Below are positions 8,140-17,599 of a DNA stretch of 64,000 bases, one piece after another. Source of the DNA: Parapedobacter indicus (GTDB lineage Bacteria; Bacteroidota; Bacteroidia; Sphingobacteriales; Sphingobacteriaceae); the NCBI RefSeq assembly GCF_900113765.1, contig NZ_FOQO01000001.1, positions 805,288 to 869,287 on the forward strand, in the 5' to 3' direction. Position numbers and translations under genes: made by a program. The stretch's first letter is position 1. Each line of letters begins with the position of its first letter. The notes beneath the pieces were generated by a model that was given only the letters and a program-made list of their open reading frames with translations, did no database searches and was not told where the DNA came from.

Positions 8140-10464
8140 ATGGCGAAGAATTTACTGATTGTAGAGTCACCAGCAAAAGCAAAAACAATAGAAGGATATT
8201 TGGGTAAAGACTTTTTGGTCAAATCCAGTTACGGGCATATCCGTGATTTGGTAAAGACCGATGATGCGATTGATACCGAAAACAATTTTAAACAAAAATA
8301 TGAAGTTCCTGCAGATAAAAAGTCTGTAGTCAGTGAGTTGAAAAAGTTAGCCAAAGAAGCGGAGACGGTTTGGTTAGCTTCCGATGAGGACCGCGAGGGA
8401 GAAGCTATCTCATGGCATTTATACGAGACCCTCGGCCTTCAGGACGATCGTACAAAGCGGATCGTTTTTCATGAAATCACCAAACCAGCCATTCTCAAAG
8501 CCATCGAAACGCCTCGGGGAATCGATTTTAATTTGGTGAATGCCCAGCAAGCACGGCGCGTACTGGACAGACTGGTTGGCTTTGAACTGTCTCCGGTATT
8601 GTGGAAGAAAGTAAAGCCTTCCCTTTCGGCAGGAAGGGTACAATCCGTAGCGGTTCGGTTGATTGTGGATCGCGAGCGGGAGATCAACCGTTTTCAGGCA
8701 GAAGCCGCGTTTAAAATTGTGGCTATCTTCCATACCGATAACCCAAAAGAATTATTTAAGGCTGAATTACCACAGCGGTTTCCGGTATTGGCGGATGCTG
8801 AACAATTTCTGAAAGATTGCATAACTGCCGAATTTGTTGTCAATAGTTTGGAAACTAAGCCGTCCAAGCGCAATCCTGCGGCACCCTTTACGACTTCTAC
8901 ACTTCAGCAGGAGGCCAGCCGTAAATTAGGTTTTTCTGTGGCTCGTACCATGGCGGTTGCACAACGGCTTTACGAAGCAGGCAGAATTACCTACATGCGT
9001 ACCGACTCGGTGAATCTGAGTGATACAGCATTATTGGGGGCCGAAGAAGAGATTAAAGCAGCTTATGGAGCCAATTATCATAAACGCCGACAGTACCGGA
9101 CGAAATCGGCTGGTGCACAGGAGGCACACGAAGCCATTCGTCCCACCTATTTCGATCGGCATACGATCGATGGTGATAACGCCGATAGGCGATTGTATGA
9201 ATTAATCTGGAAGCGTGCCATAGCCTCTCAGATGAGCGAGGCGGAATTTGAAAAGACGACGGCAAAAATCGGTGTCTCCACGCGAAGTGAAGAATTGGTA
9301 GCCAATGGAGAAGTAATGCGATTTGATGGCTTCTTAAAAGTATATTTTGAGTCAACAGATGAGGAACAGGAAGTCAACCTGGATGGCGATGGAAACAATG
9401 CATTACTCCCGCCGTTGCAACGAAACCAACAGGTAAAATTGCGGACAATGACCGCTACTGAACGTTTTTCCCGTCCGCCCGCTCGTTACACGGAAGCTAG
9501 TCTCGTTAAAAAATTGGAAGAGCTTGGCATTGGCCGGCCTTCTACCTATGCGCCAACCATTTCAACGATCCAGAATCGGGGATATGTGGTGAAGGAGGAA
9601 CGCGAAGGAAAACCAAGGGATTATCGGGTATTGGAACTTCAGGGTACGCAGTTGTCGACCGTAACCAAGACGGAAATTACAGGTGCGGAAAAAGCAAAGT
9701 TATTTCCAACCGATATCGGCGTGGTTGTCAATGATTTTTTGGTTGAACACTTCAAAGGAATTGTAGACTTCAATTTTACGGCAAAGGTTGAAAAGGAATT
9801 TGATGAGATTGCCCAGGGAATGAAAGAATGGACGGATATGCTGCGTGGGTTCTATGGGCCATTTCACACCGAAGTTGAAATCACTATCAAACATGCGGAC
9901 CGCGCTACCAATGAACGTGAATTGGGGGTCGACCCTGAATCGGGCAAGCGGGTCAGTGTACGCATTGGTCGGTTTGGACCCATGGTGCAAATCGGATCGA
10001 CGGACGATGAAGAAAAACCCCGTTATGCCAGTTTGAGACCTGGACAGATGATTGAAACCATCACATTTGAAGAGGCACTTGATTTATTTAAATTGCCCAA
10101 GAAAATAGGAGAGTTCGAGGGCAAAGAAATGACCGTGGCAATTGGCCGGTTCGGCCCGTATATTCGGCATAATAATGCCTTTTATTCGCTACCGAAGGAT
10201 GTCGACCCGCATGGTGTGACGACCGATGCCGCTATACAGATTATTCAGGATAAAAGGCAACGGGATCTAGAGAAAATAGTCAAAGTGTTTGATGAGAATC
10301 CAGATGCGCGCATAGAAAATGGCCGTTGGGGACCATTTATCCGCTTTGGTAAACAGAATATTAAAATACCTAAAGGTACAGAGGTGAATTCTATTACCTA
10401 TGCCGATGTGCTGAAGTGGGCGGAAGCCGGTGATAAGAAGCCGAAAAGAAAAGTGAAAAAATAG
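8140..10464 (+). CDS. topA: DNA topoisomerase I (type IA)
   Basis: This 774-residue enzyme relaxes negative supercoils. The Toprim start LLIVESPAKAKTIEGYLG and the acidic motif ASDEDREGEAI are present, and the DNA-cleaving tyrosine is Y285 in GRITYMRTDS. The C terminus has repeated GRFGP units (RIGRFGPMV, AIGRFGPYI, RWGPFIRFG) instead of Cys4 zinc fingers, as is common in this phylum, and ends in a basic tail. It starts about 50 bases after the prenyltransferase gene. Confidence 0.96.
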   Translation: MAKNLLIVESPAKAKTIEGYLGKDFLVKSSYGHIRDLVKTDDAIDTENNFKQKYEVPADKKSVVSELKKLAKEAETVWLASDEDREGEAISWHLYETLGLQDDRTKRIVFHEITKPAILKAIETPRGIDFNLVNAQQARRVLDRLVGFELSPVLWKKVKPSLSAGRVQSVAVRLIVDREREINRFQAEAAFKIVAIFHTDNPKELFKAELPQRFPVLADAEQFLKDCITAEFVVNSLETKPSKRNPAAPFTTSTLQQEASRKLGFSVARTMAVAQRLYEAGRITYMRTDSVNLSDTALLGAEEEIKAAYGANYHKRRQYRTKSAGAQEAHEAIRPTYFDRHTIDGDNADRRLYELIWKRAIASQMSEAEFEKTTAKIGVSTRSEELVANGEVMRFDGFLKVYFESTDEEQEVNLDGDGNNALLPPLQRNQQVKLRTMTATERFSRPPARYTEASLVKKLEELGIGRPSTYAPTISTIQNRGYVVKEEREGKPRDYRVLELQGTQLSTVTKTEITGAEKAKLFPTDIGVVVNDFLVEHFKGIVDFNFTAKVEKEFDEIAQGMKEWTDMLRGFYGPFHTEVEITIKHADRATNERELGVDPESGKRVSVRIGRFGPMVQIGSTDDEEKPRYASLRPGQMIETITFEEALDLFKLPKKIGEFEGKEMTVAIGRFGPYIRHNNAFYSLPKDVDPHGVTTDAAIQIIQDKRQRDLEKIVKVFDENPDARIENGRWGPFIRFGKQNIKIPKGTEVNSITYADVLKWAEAGDKKPKRKVKK

Positions 10465-10514
10465 CGAAAGCTAGGGCTAAAAATCTATCAGCCGATAGCT
10501 GACAACAGAATAAG

Positions 10515-10928
10515 ATGAAAAAAGACCTGCCTGAAAATATAGTCAGTGACATTTCAATTGCGGTAGTCCTGGAAAGTGAGTCACCCACCGGAAAGGTGTG
10601 GAATGTTTACCTAATCAATGAAAAGAATGTGCCCATCAAAAATGTGATGGTTAGCTCGAAGGGCTATGGTATTAAAGACGAAAAGGAAGTAAAGACCTCT
10701 ATTTTACGCCACTTTATCGGCGATATAGACCCCCAGGATTATGCTAAAATCGAAGCGATCGACGAACAGGTATTTGGGTTGACCAACGAGTATTGGCTTA
10801 GTTATTACATTGACGGGACCATCTATGATAAGAAGTACATCTTTTTGCCCGAAAGTATCGTTGACGACAACCTAATCAAAATACCGGTATTAAATAAACC
10901 CGGTGTGTTGATCGGAGGAAATAACTGA
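10515..10928 (+). CDS. conserved hypothetical protein
   Basis: A 137-residue cytosolic protein without signal peptide. It shows alternating beta-like segments (VWNVYLINEKNVPIKNVMVS) and a C-terminal PGVLIGGN. I recognise the type as a small protein often beside topA or cmk in Bacteroidota, but no function is known to me. It ends 3 bases before cmk and is probably cotranscribed with it. Confidence 0.8.
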   Translation: MKKDLPENIVSDISIAVVLESESPTGKVWNVYLINEKNVPIKNVMVSSKGYGIKDEKEVKTSILRHFIGDIDPQDYAKIEAIDEQVFGLTNEYWLSYYIDGTIYDKKYIFLPESIVDDNLIKIPVLNKPGVLIGGNN

Positions 10929-10931
10929 TTA

Positions 10932-11594
10932 ATGATTAGAAAAAACAAGATCATCGCGATTGATGGCTATTCGTCTTGCGGCAAAAGCACGTTGGCTAAG
11001 GCATTGGCTGAAAGGCTTCACTATGTTTATATCGATAGCGGAGCGATGTATCGCGCCGTGACACTCTATTTCCTTCGAAACAACATTTCAATTATGGATG
11101 TGGAAGCGGTGAACCGTGCACTGGAGAATATTCATATAGATTTTCATAACGACGCTGGAAAGACCTATATTTTCCTAAACAGTGAAGATGTATCGGAGGA
11201 GATCAGACAGATGTATGTTTCGGACTATGTCAGCGAAGTCAGTGCGGTAAAAGCGGTGCGTTCCGCAATGGTCTCTCAACAGCAAAAATTAGGACAGTGC
11301 CGTAATATTGTAATGGATGGGCGTGATATCGGCACAACGGTATTTCCAGACGCCGACTTAAAGGTCTTCATGACGGCCGATCCGAAAGTGCGTGCAGAAC
11401 GGCGCTACCTTGAATTGAAGAATAAGGGAGAAACCACCACCCTGGAAGAAGTATTTGAAAATTTAGCGCATCGCGACTATATTGATACCACACGTGAAGA
11501 AAGCCCTTTGATCCGTGCGGAAGATGCCATCGTACTGGACAACAGCGACCTTAACGAAGCACAGCAGTTACAGTTTGTCCTGGACCGGCTATAG
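10932..11594 (+). CDS. cmk: cytidylate kinase
   Basis: A 220-residue P-loop kinase that phosphorylates CMP and dCMP to the diphosphates. The Walker A motif is GYSSCGKSTLAKALA, followed by the CMP-site YIDSGAMYRAVTLYF. The LID-like RDIGTTVFPDADLKVFMTA and the AHRDYIDTTREESPL tail are those of Cmk. It converges on the aminotransferase gene with a 6-base overlap of the coding ends. Confidence 0.95.
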   Translation: MIRKNKIIAIDGYSSCGKSTLAKALAERLHYVYIDSGAMYRAVTLYFLRNNISIMDVEAVNRALENIHIDFHNDAGKTYIFLNSEDVSEEIRQMYVSDYVSEVSAVKAVRSAMVSQQQKLGQCRNIVMDGRDIGTTVFPDADLKVFMTADPKVRAERRYLELKNKGETTTLEEVFENLAHRDYIDTTREESPLIRAEDAIVLDNSDLNEAQQLQFVLDRL

Positions 11595-12785
11595 GCGGCC
11601 GGGATATTCCGCCAAACCCCGCTCTAGGCAAATCAACGCCCTTTTCAGATCATTTACATTCAATACGTACGCTAACCGGACTTCATTCTTTCCTGATCCG
11701 GACGTGTTATAAAAGCCGCTTGCAGGAGCCATCATAACAGTTTGGTTTTCGTATGAGAAATGCTCCAGCATCCATTGGCAGAACCGGTCGGCATCATCCA
11801 CAGGTAAACGGGCGACCACATAAAATGCACCTCCCGGGTTTGGGCTATACACGCCATCGATCGCGTTCAGGCCGGCGACCAGCACATCCCTTCTGGCAGT
11901 ATATTCATTCTTTACTGCGTCAAAATAGGATTGCGGCGTATCTATGGCTGCTTCGGCAGCAATCTGAGCCACGGCAGGGGCGCTGAGCCGGGCCTGCGCA
12001 AATTTGAGTACCGTGCTCCAGAGTGCTTTGTTTTTAGTGATCAGGCAACCCAATCGCGCTCCACAGGCGCTGTAACGTTTGGAAACTGTATCGATCACGA
12101 CGGTATGCTGTTCCAGCCCTTCAAGTTGCATGGGAGATACGAACTCACGGCCATCGTAGCAAAATTCGCGATAAGCTTCATCGATAATTAGAAATAAATC
12201 ATATTTCAGGCAAAGCTCCCTGAGTGCTTCCAATTCCTTACGGGAATAAAGGTACCCCGTGGGATTATTCGGATTGCAGAGTACAATGGCCCTTGTTTTT
12301 GCGGTAATGGCGGCCTCAAAGTCTGCAATGGGAGGGAGTGCAAACCCGTGATCGATGCTAGACAATATCGGAACGATAACGGCACCCGCAGCACGGGTAA
12401 AGCTGTTGTAATTCGCATAGAAAGGTTCGGGGATAATCACTTCCTCGCCTGGATTGATACAGGCTTGCATGGCGAACGAAAGTGCCTCGGAGCCTCCGTT
12501 TGTGACGATAATGTCATCGGCGCTAATGGCGTAGCCCAGATTGTTGTAATAGCCCGCTAATTTGTTGCGGTACGATTCAATGCCCTCAGATGGGGTGTAT
12601 GCCCATACCTTGAAATCGATGTTCCGGATCGCCTCCAGCATACCCTTGGGTGTTTCAATATCGGGCTGGCCAATATTGAGGTGATATACATGTTTACCCT
12701 CCCGCTTGGCCTTTTCAGCATACGGGGTGAGCTTACGGATGGGAGAAGCCGGCATTTCATCGCCTTTTATACTAATCGCGGGCAT
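11589..12785 (-). CDS. PLP-dependent class I/II aminotransferase
   Basis: A 398-residue fold-type I aminotransferase. Signatures are NIGQPDIETP at the N terminus, NPNNPTGYLYS and DEAYREFCYDG around residues 170-210, and the PLP lysine in VSKRYSACGARLG. The C-terminal NEVRLAYV supplies the substrate-carboxylate Arg. The family includes aspartate and aromatic aminotransferases; the substrate cannot be fixed here. A terminator separates it from the DUF1573 gene upstream, so it has its own promoter. Confidence 0.88.
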   Translation of the reverse strand: MPAISIKGDEMPASPIRKLTPYAEKAKREGKHVYHLNIGQPDIETPKGMLEAIRNIDFKVWAYTPSEGIESYRNKLAGYYNNLGYAISADDIIVTNGGSEALSFAMQACINPGEEVIIPEPFYANYNSFTRAAGAVIVPILSSIDHGFALPPIADFEAAITAKTRAIVLCNPNNPTGYLYSRKELEALRELCLKYDLFLIIDEAYREFCYDGREFVSPMQLEGLEQHTVVIDTVSKRYSACGARLGCLITKNKALWSTVLKFAQARLSAPAVAQIAAEAAIDTPQSYFDAVKNEYTARRDVLVAGLNAIDGVYSPNPGGAFYVVARLPVDDADRFCQWMLEHFSYENQTVMMAPASGFYNTSGSGKNEVRLAYVLNVNDLKRALICLERGLAEYPGRL

Positions 12786-12852
12786 GTCACTTTGTTATTA
12801 CTAAATGAATTTCGACGCAATATTAAGCATAGCTTTTCATTTAAAAGCAAAA

Positions 12853-12881
12853 AAAAACCGCTAAATCGATAGCGGTTTTTT
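12853..12881 (-). terminator. intrinsic terminator of the DUF1573 gene
   Basis: AAAAACCGCTA and TAGCGGTTTTT form a perfect 11-bp stem with a 6-base loop, flanked by A and T runs so that it can work in either direction. It lies 24 bases beyond the DUF1573 stop codon. Confidence 0.88.
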
Positions 12882-12904
12882 ATATTTTGATAATTGCCTG
12901 TAAA

Positions 12905-13288
12905 TTAGCTAGTCACCTCTCCCTTGATGTAGAGTGTCTTTACGGGTGTCTTGGTATTTGACCGTACCGTGAAATTCTTAGTGAACGGCTGTTTAGCTGC
13001 TGCATTATACGTAACCGATATGGTACCCTTTTCTCCGGGTTTTACAGGAGTTTTCGTGAACTCAGCCACCGAACATCCACAAGAAGGTTTCACTTCATTG
13101 ATGATGATCGGTTCGGTACCTACATTGGTGAACGTAAACACGTGTGTAACGGGCTTTCCCTGAGGTATTTTTCCGAAATCATGCGTTTCTTTATCAAACT
13201 TAAACTCTGCTTTGCTGTTTTGCTGGGCTAAAGCCGTGGTGCACATAAACGCAACCAACAGGACACATATAGAAGCAATTTTTTTCAT
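12905..13288 (-). CDS. DUF1573 exported protein
   Basis: A 127-residue protein with a clear signal peptide (MKKIASICVLLVAFMCTTALAQ) followed by one immunoglobulin-like DUF1573 domain: ETHDFGKIPQGKPVTHVFTF, then KPSCGCSVAEFTKTPVKPGE. The family is abundant in Bacteroidota envelopes and is thought to be a periplasmic or surface beta-sandwich of unknown partner. The frame is open farther upstream, but the signal peptide fixes this start. Confidence 0.9.
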   Translation of the reverse strand: MKKIASICVLLVAFMCTTALAQQNSKAEFKFDKETHDFGKIPQGKPVTHVFTFTNVGTEPIIINEVKPSCGCSVAEFTKTPVKPGEKGTISVTYNAAAKQPFTKNFTVRSNTKTPVKTLYIKGEVTS

Positions 13289-13451
13289 CGTAGTTTTTTT
13301 TTGTAGTAAATGTTCTTTTAGTGACAATAATACAAATTTATCGTTTTGGATTGATAAGGTCAAAAAATGTTCCAAAAACACAAACATTTGCACACTTTAC
13401 CCTGAATAGACGTTATCTCAGGTGGTTTCAGTGCGGCTTATTTTTCGTTAA

Positions 13452-14075
13452 TTAAGGGATGTTGAGGTACTTATGTGTCTGTAACGAAATTTCCCATTTA
13501 GGATTTTGCATCACGTAATCTACGATAAGAGGGGTCATTTCCTGCGCCTTGGACCACTCGGGTTGAAGGTAGAGCCGACAGGAAGAAGGTACAAGTGCTG
13601 CATATTTTTCGGCCCATGCAAAATCACTTTTATTGAAAACAATCACTTTCAGTTCACCCGCGGCAGCGATGACATCGGGTAACGGTCCCTTGAATTTCTT
13701 GGGGGAAAGGCAAATCCAGTCCCAATGTCCGCTCAGCGGATAAGCACCGGATGTCTCGACAAAGGTTTTGATGCCTGCGGCATGCAACCCCTGCGTAAGA
13801 TAGTCCAAGTTGTAAATTAAGGGTTCACCTCCGGTTACAACCACTGCTTTTGACGGATGTTGCTTGGCATGCTCGATAATCGTATCGGCCGGAGTAAGCG
13901 GATGTAAGTCCGCATCCCAGCTTTCCTTTACGTCACACCAGTGGCATCCAACATCACATCCGCCTAAGCGGATAAAGTAGGCTGCTTTGCCCGTATGATA
14001 CCCTTCCCCTTGTATGGTGTAAAATTCTTCCATCAAAGGGAGTAGCGTGCCGTCTTCTGGAACTTGGTGTGCCAT
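13452..14075 (-). CDS. queE: 7-carboxy-7-deazaguanine synthase QueE
   Basis: A 207-residue radical SAM enzyme of queuosine synthesis; it contracts the ring of carboxytetrahydropterin. The cluster cysteines are in GGCDVGCHWCDVK (C-x3-C-x2-C), after the typical FYTIQGEGYHTG. VVTGGEPLIYN is the second SAM motif. The start at 14075 gives the family-length N terminus and lies just after a TAnnTTTG box; a longer open frame upstream is not supported. Confidence 0.93.
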   Translation of the reverse strand: MAHQVPEDGTLLPLMEEFYTIQGEGYHTGKAAYFIRLGGCDVGCHWCDVKESWDADLHPLTPADTIIEHAKQHPSKAVVVTGGEPLIYNLDYLTQGLHAAGIKTFVETSGAYPLSGHWDWICLSPKKFKGPLPDVIAAAGELKVIVFNKSDFAWAEKYAALVPSSCRLYLQPEWSKAQEMTPLIVDYVMQNPKWEISLQTHKYLNIP

Positions 14076-14092
14076 TTGTGATTTCAAGGGTG

Positions 14093-14100
14093 CAAAGATA
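14093..14100 (-). promoter_or_regulatory. TAnnTTTG promoter box for queE
   Basis: On the minus strand TATCTTTG matches the -7 consensus. It lies 17 bases upstream of the queE ATG, giving a short leader. Confidence 0.45.
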
Positions 14101-14197
14101 CGGATTTTTGTAGCGTTTTTTGATTTTAGATCGTTACGATCACTAGAAACAATCCTGATCGTAGGCAGGATGAAGTAAAACCTTATTATGAAACACC

Positions 14198-15448
14198 ATG
14201 AACGTAACCTTTTCTCAAAAATGTCGGTTGGTGCGGGATGCATCCGTCGCTTTTCTCTTGATGATGTTATCTGCTGCTTGCAGCGATAAATTGGAAACCA
14301 CTTATACGTACCGCACACAGGTGCCGGTCTACATGGAAGTAGATGTTTTCCGTAGCATGGAGGTGGGATCCACTACTGCCAAACCGCTGTCAGCCACAGG
14401 CAAAATTTACGTTTATGAAGATTATCTCTTTATTAACGAACCTCAGAAGGGCATCCACGTGATTGATAACCAGGACCCTTCGAGTCCGAAGAACTTGAAT
14501 TTTATCGACATTCCCGGCAACATGGATCTGGCCGTCAATGGAGGTATTCTCTATGCAGACAGCTACATTGACTTATTGGCGTTTGATATTAGCAATATGC
14601 AGGAAATCAAGTTGGTTGAACGGGTTGAAAATGTCTTTCCGCATATGTTTGCTGATTTGAATCAGACGCTATTTATTACCTACAAGGATACGGTTATTAC
14701 CTATTCGGAATCCGAGCGGAAAAAATGGATCTGGTATGATGGAATGGCATATAGCAATGGTGCTGTGATTAGTCCAGGTGGAAGCTACGGGCAGGGTGGA
14801 TCCCTAGCCCGGTTCACACTGGCTCGGGAACACCTGTATGCGGTGGACGAAAATAGCCTGCGGCTATTCGATGTAAGAAAGGCCGAAAAGCCGGAGTTTG
14901 TGCGTTCTGTCCCGTTGGGCTGGGGTATTGAAACGATTTTTCCGTTTGAAAATAAGTTGTTCATCGGTTCGACGACCGGTATGCATATCTATGACATCGG
15001 AAATCCAGCACAGCCCGAGGAGATGGCTGTGTACAGTCATATCACTGCCTGTGACCCTGTGGTGGTGAACGAAAAATATGCGTTCGTAACCTTGCGAAGT
15101 GGTAATTTGTGCCAACAAGGCGAAGATTTGTTGGAAGTGCTGGATATTCAGGATCCCTATCACCCAAAGTTGTTGAAAGCTTACGATATGGAAAACCCGC
15201 ATGGTCTTGGGCTTGCCGGCGATCAACTGTATGTTTGCGAAGGCAATTTTGGTTTAAAACGCTTTCAGATTGCCGACGTGATGAATATCGATACTCACCT
15301 GATCGAGCACATAACAGATAAAAAGGCAGTCGATGTCATCCCCACGGATAAATCGGTGATTGTGATCGGACCGGAAGGAGTTTGTCAGTATGCTCATTCG
15401 AACGATGGTCCATTACAGTTATTGAGTTGTATCAGTGTGGCCCCCTAA
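14198..15448 (+). CDS. LVIVD-repeat surface lipoprotein
   Basis: A 416-residue protein with an N-terminal lipoprotein signal (FLLMMLSAACSDK) and a series of beta-propeller-like LVIVD repeats, each with a pattern such as KGIHVIDNQDPSSPK, NSLRLFDVRKAEKPE, TGMHIYDIGNPAQPE and DLLEVLDIQDPYHPK. It is probably anchored to the outer membrane. The function of the family is unknown; adhesion or scaffolding is usual speculation. The next gene begins immediately after its stop codon. Confidence 0.87.
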   Translation: MNVTFSQKCRLVRDASVAFLLMMLSAACSDKLETTYTYRTQVPVYMEVDVFRSMEVGSTTAKPLSATGKIYVYEDYLFINEPQKGIHVIDNQDPSSPKNLNFIDIPGNMDLAVNGGILYADSYIDLLAFDISNMQEIKLVERVENVFPHMFADLNQTLFITYKDTVITYSESERKKWIWYDGMAYSNGAVISPGGSYGQGGSLARFTLAREHLYAVDENSLRLFDVRKAEKPEFVRSVPLGWGIETIFPFENKLFIGSTTGMHIYDIGNPAQPEEMAVYSHITACDPVVVNEKYAFVTLRSGNLCQQGEDLLEVLDIQDPYHPKLLKAYDMENPHGLGLAGDQLYVCEGNFGLKRFQIADVMNIDTHLIEHITDKKAVDVIPTDKSVIVIGPEGVCQYAHSNDGPLQLLSCISVAP

Positions 15449-16060
15449 ATGCTTAAGTTCATGAAAAAAGTGAAACTGATGGTTGCCGTGCTTGGGTGCT
15501 CGTTGTGGAGTGCGCAGCTTCTCGGCCAGCCGGCTCGTTTTACGAATCAAACGGAGTTTGGATTGCTCCAGGGAAAAGGGGCATTTAAGCAGGGAGGTAG
15601 CTTCACATTGCAGACATTTAATGGCATTCGCCTGAACGAGTTTGCCGAAGTCGGCGGTACCGTCGGACTGGATGCCTATCCGGACATTACATTGGTGCCG
15701 CTTGCATTCGGATGGCGCGGCGTGATCCCGGCAGGTAACGTGTCGCCTTTCCTTGCGATGGACGTCGGTTATGCATTCGATTGGCTCAAGAAGGAAACGG
15801 AGATCAGCTGGTATAGCGGAGGCCTGATGTTTAACCCGTCGATTGGGGTCAGGATTCGATCCAAAAAGACCGACCGTTTCTTGCTGGCAGTCGGCTATAA
15901 AAGGCAGCAATATTCGCACTACGAAGGACGCCTATTGTCCGGTGGATTTGCGGTGGTACCGGAAACAGAGCGCTCGGCGCTGCCACCGGGGTTTGAATTT
16001 CTACAAAGAGACGACTATATCCTTCAACGGCTTTCGATTCGGGTGGGAGTGATGTTTTAA
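15449..16060 (+). CDS. outer-membrane beta-barrel-like protein
   Basis: A 203-residue exported protein (signal VAVLGCSLWSAQLLGQ), then alternating aromatic-rich strands such as FTNQTEFGLLQGKG and FLAMDVGYAFDW, ending in a final strand LSIRVGVMF with terminal Phe. That is the pattern of small outer-membrane barrels. The first ATG directly follows the upstream stop; a second ATG at 15461 is also plausible. It is the last host gene before the phage and probably forms a unit with the LVIVD lipoprotein. Confidence 0.82.
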   Translation: MLKFMKKVKLMVAVLGCSLWSAQLLGQPARFTNQTEFGLLQGKGAFKQGGSFTLQTFNGIRLNEFAEVGGTVGLDAYPDITLVPLAFGWRGVIPAGNVSPFLAMDVGYAFDWLKKETEISWYSGGLMFNPSIGVRIRSKKTDRFLLAVGYKRQQYSHYEGRLLSGGFAVVPETERSALPPGFEFLQRDDYILQRLSIRVGVMF

Positions 16061-16086
16061 ATAGTTAGCATTTTCGGATTTCCTTT

Positions 16087-16100
16087 TTTACCTTTGCGCC
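16087..16100 (+). other. candidate attL core containing a TAnnTTTGC promoter box
   Basis: TTTACCTTTGCGCC holds a perfect TAnnTTTG box, yet no host gene follows; phage sequence begins instead. Bacteroidota tyrosine recombinases of the IntDOT group are known to use cores of the form GTAnnTTTGC, so this may be a host promoter split by integration. The right copy cannot be checked here. Confidence 0.35.
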
Positions 16101-16101
16101 G

Positions 16102-16171
16102 AACACAAAATCACGCTTGTATCGTGATTTCGGAATTTTTTTATAACACAAAATCATACTTGTAAATGATT
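16102..16171 (+). repeat. twin hairpin repeats next to the integrase
   Basis: AACACAAAATCACGCTTGTA (16102-16121) recurs at 16145-16164 with two changes, 43 bases apart. Each copy starts a hairpin: AAATCACG/CGTGATTT (16108-16130) and AATCAT/ATGATT (16152-16171). Such paired repeats between attachment core and integrase could be arm-type binding sites. Confidence 0.6.
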
Positions 16172-16321
16172 ACTGATATCAGCCTATCCAAAACCTCATT
16201 TACAGCGCAACCAGCAATAAAACCAGCCATTTAGCCGCTCCATCGTCAATTTTGATTGTTGCCAAAAACAACTATTTTTGTCGTCACCAACGTATAAATA
16301 TTTACAATTGATTTACAACGA

Positions 16322-17554
16322 ATGGCGACGGTTAATGCAGTAATACTCAATCATCACAGGAAGCAGGACGGCACCTGGAACGTAAAAATAAGGGTCACCC
16401 ACAAGAAATCCTCTGTCTACATAGATACCCCGCATTTCGTCAGCAAGCCGAAGCTGAACAACAAAGGTCAGCTCAAAAAGACATGGATTGATGCGCATCT
16501 GGTAGATACGTTGAACCAGTACCGGTTAAAGATCGGAGACCTGAAGGAACGCCTGGATTATATGACCGCGTCGTCGATCCGTGATCACCTCACAACACGG
16601 GAGGATCTACCCGACTTTTTTGGATTTGCGGACGCATACATGAAGCGGGAAGCCGAGAAGGGTAGGCAGGTAATGACGTTAGGATCTGCGGTATTGTCCC
16701 TGCGTGACTATTGGGGCGAAAAGCCCCTGCCAATGGATATGTTCACCGCCCGCCTGCTAACCTCTTTCGAAGAATTCCTGCGAAAAGAGCGTAACGTAGT
16801 GCGCAGGAAGCGGAACGGCGGCACCTATACATCCAAAGTCACGGCGTTGTCACACAATTCCATCGTCAATCGGATGTCGACCCTTAGGGCTATATTCAAT
16901 GCCGCCAGATTCCAATACAACGACGAGGATGTCGGTATCATCCGGATCAAGAACTACCCGTTCAATAAGTACCGGATGAACGTGATGAAGGCCACCAAGA
17001 AGAGGAACCTATCCGTGGATCAAATCATCTCGATCAGGGATACCCCCGACCAGAATGGCTACAGGACAAACCTCGGCCGCGACCTATTCATGCTTAGCCT
17101 TTACCTTTGCGGAATGAACGCGAAAGACCTATATGTCTACCTGACCGACACCGATCAGACGAGGCTAGACTATAATCGCAGCAAAACGATGAAAGATAGG
17201 AGGGATGATGCATTCATCAGCCTTCTCATTCCGGATGAGGCCCGTCCGATCATTGCCCGGTACGCCGGTGTGATACAGACCAGGTACGCCGACAACCTCA
17301 TTCTAAATTCGGCCATCGCTGAAGGCATGCGCAACATGCGTCCGATCGTGGGTATCCCGGATTTGACATTTTATCATGCGCGCCATAGCTTCGCGACACT
17401 GGCACGGAACGAATGCGGCTTCAGCAAGGATGATGTTGCCGTGGCCATGAATCACGTGGACAGCTCCAGGCGGGTAACCGATATATACCTTGCTCCGGAT
17501 TGGTCGATTGTGGACAGGGTTCAGGCGGGTGTACTGGAGCTATTAAAAAAATAA
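16322..17554 (+). CDS. int: phage tyrosine integrase, Arg-I variant
   Basis: A 410-residue tyrosine recombinase that would integrate and excise the phage. It has an arm-binding N terminus (residues 1-90), a SAM-like core-binding domain (about 90-210) and a catalytic domain. Box II reads FYHARHSFAT, so the usual His of HxxR is Y351 with R354 kept; the box-III His is in MNHVDSSRRVTDIYL with nucleophile Y389. At box I the segment is LCGMNAKDL, with N266 where most relatives have the first catalytic Arg. IntDOT of CTnDOT is known to lack this Arg as well. Hairpin 17555-17576 follows the stop. Confidence 0.92.
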   Translation: MATVNAVILNHHRKQDGTWNVKIRVTHKKSSVYIDTPHFVSKPKLNNKGQLKKTWIDAHLVDTLNQYRLKIGDLKERLDYMTASSIRDHLTTREDLPDFFGFADAYMKREAEKGRQVMTLGSAVLSLRDYWGEKPLPMDMFTARLLTSFEEFLRKERNVVRRKRNGGTYTSKVTALSHNSIVNRMSTLRAIFNAARFQYNDEDVGIIRIKNYPFNKYRMNVMKATKKRNLSVDQIISIRDTPDQNGYRTNLGRDLFMLSLYLCGMNAKDLYVYLTDTDQTRLDYNRSKTMKDRRDDAFISLLIPDEARPIIARYAGVIQTRYADNLILNSAIAEGMRNMRPIVGIPDLTFYHARHSFATLARNECGFSKDDVAVAMNHVDSSRRVTDIYLAPDWSIVDRVQAGVLELLKK

Positions 17555-17576
17555 GGCCCGGATTTTGGTCCGAGCC
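17555..17576 (+). terminator. hairpin after the integrase gene
   Basis: GGCCCGGA and TCCGAGCC pair over 8 positions with one mismatch around a TTTTGG loop, directly after the integrase stop. No T run follows, so rho-independent termination is uncertain. Confidence 0.4.
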
Positions 17577-17599
17577 CATGCAACTAAAAGTAAACTTTT

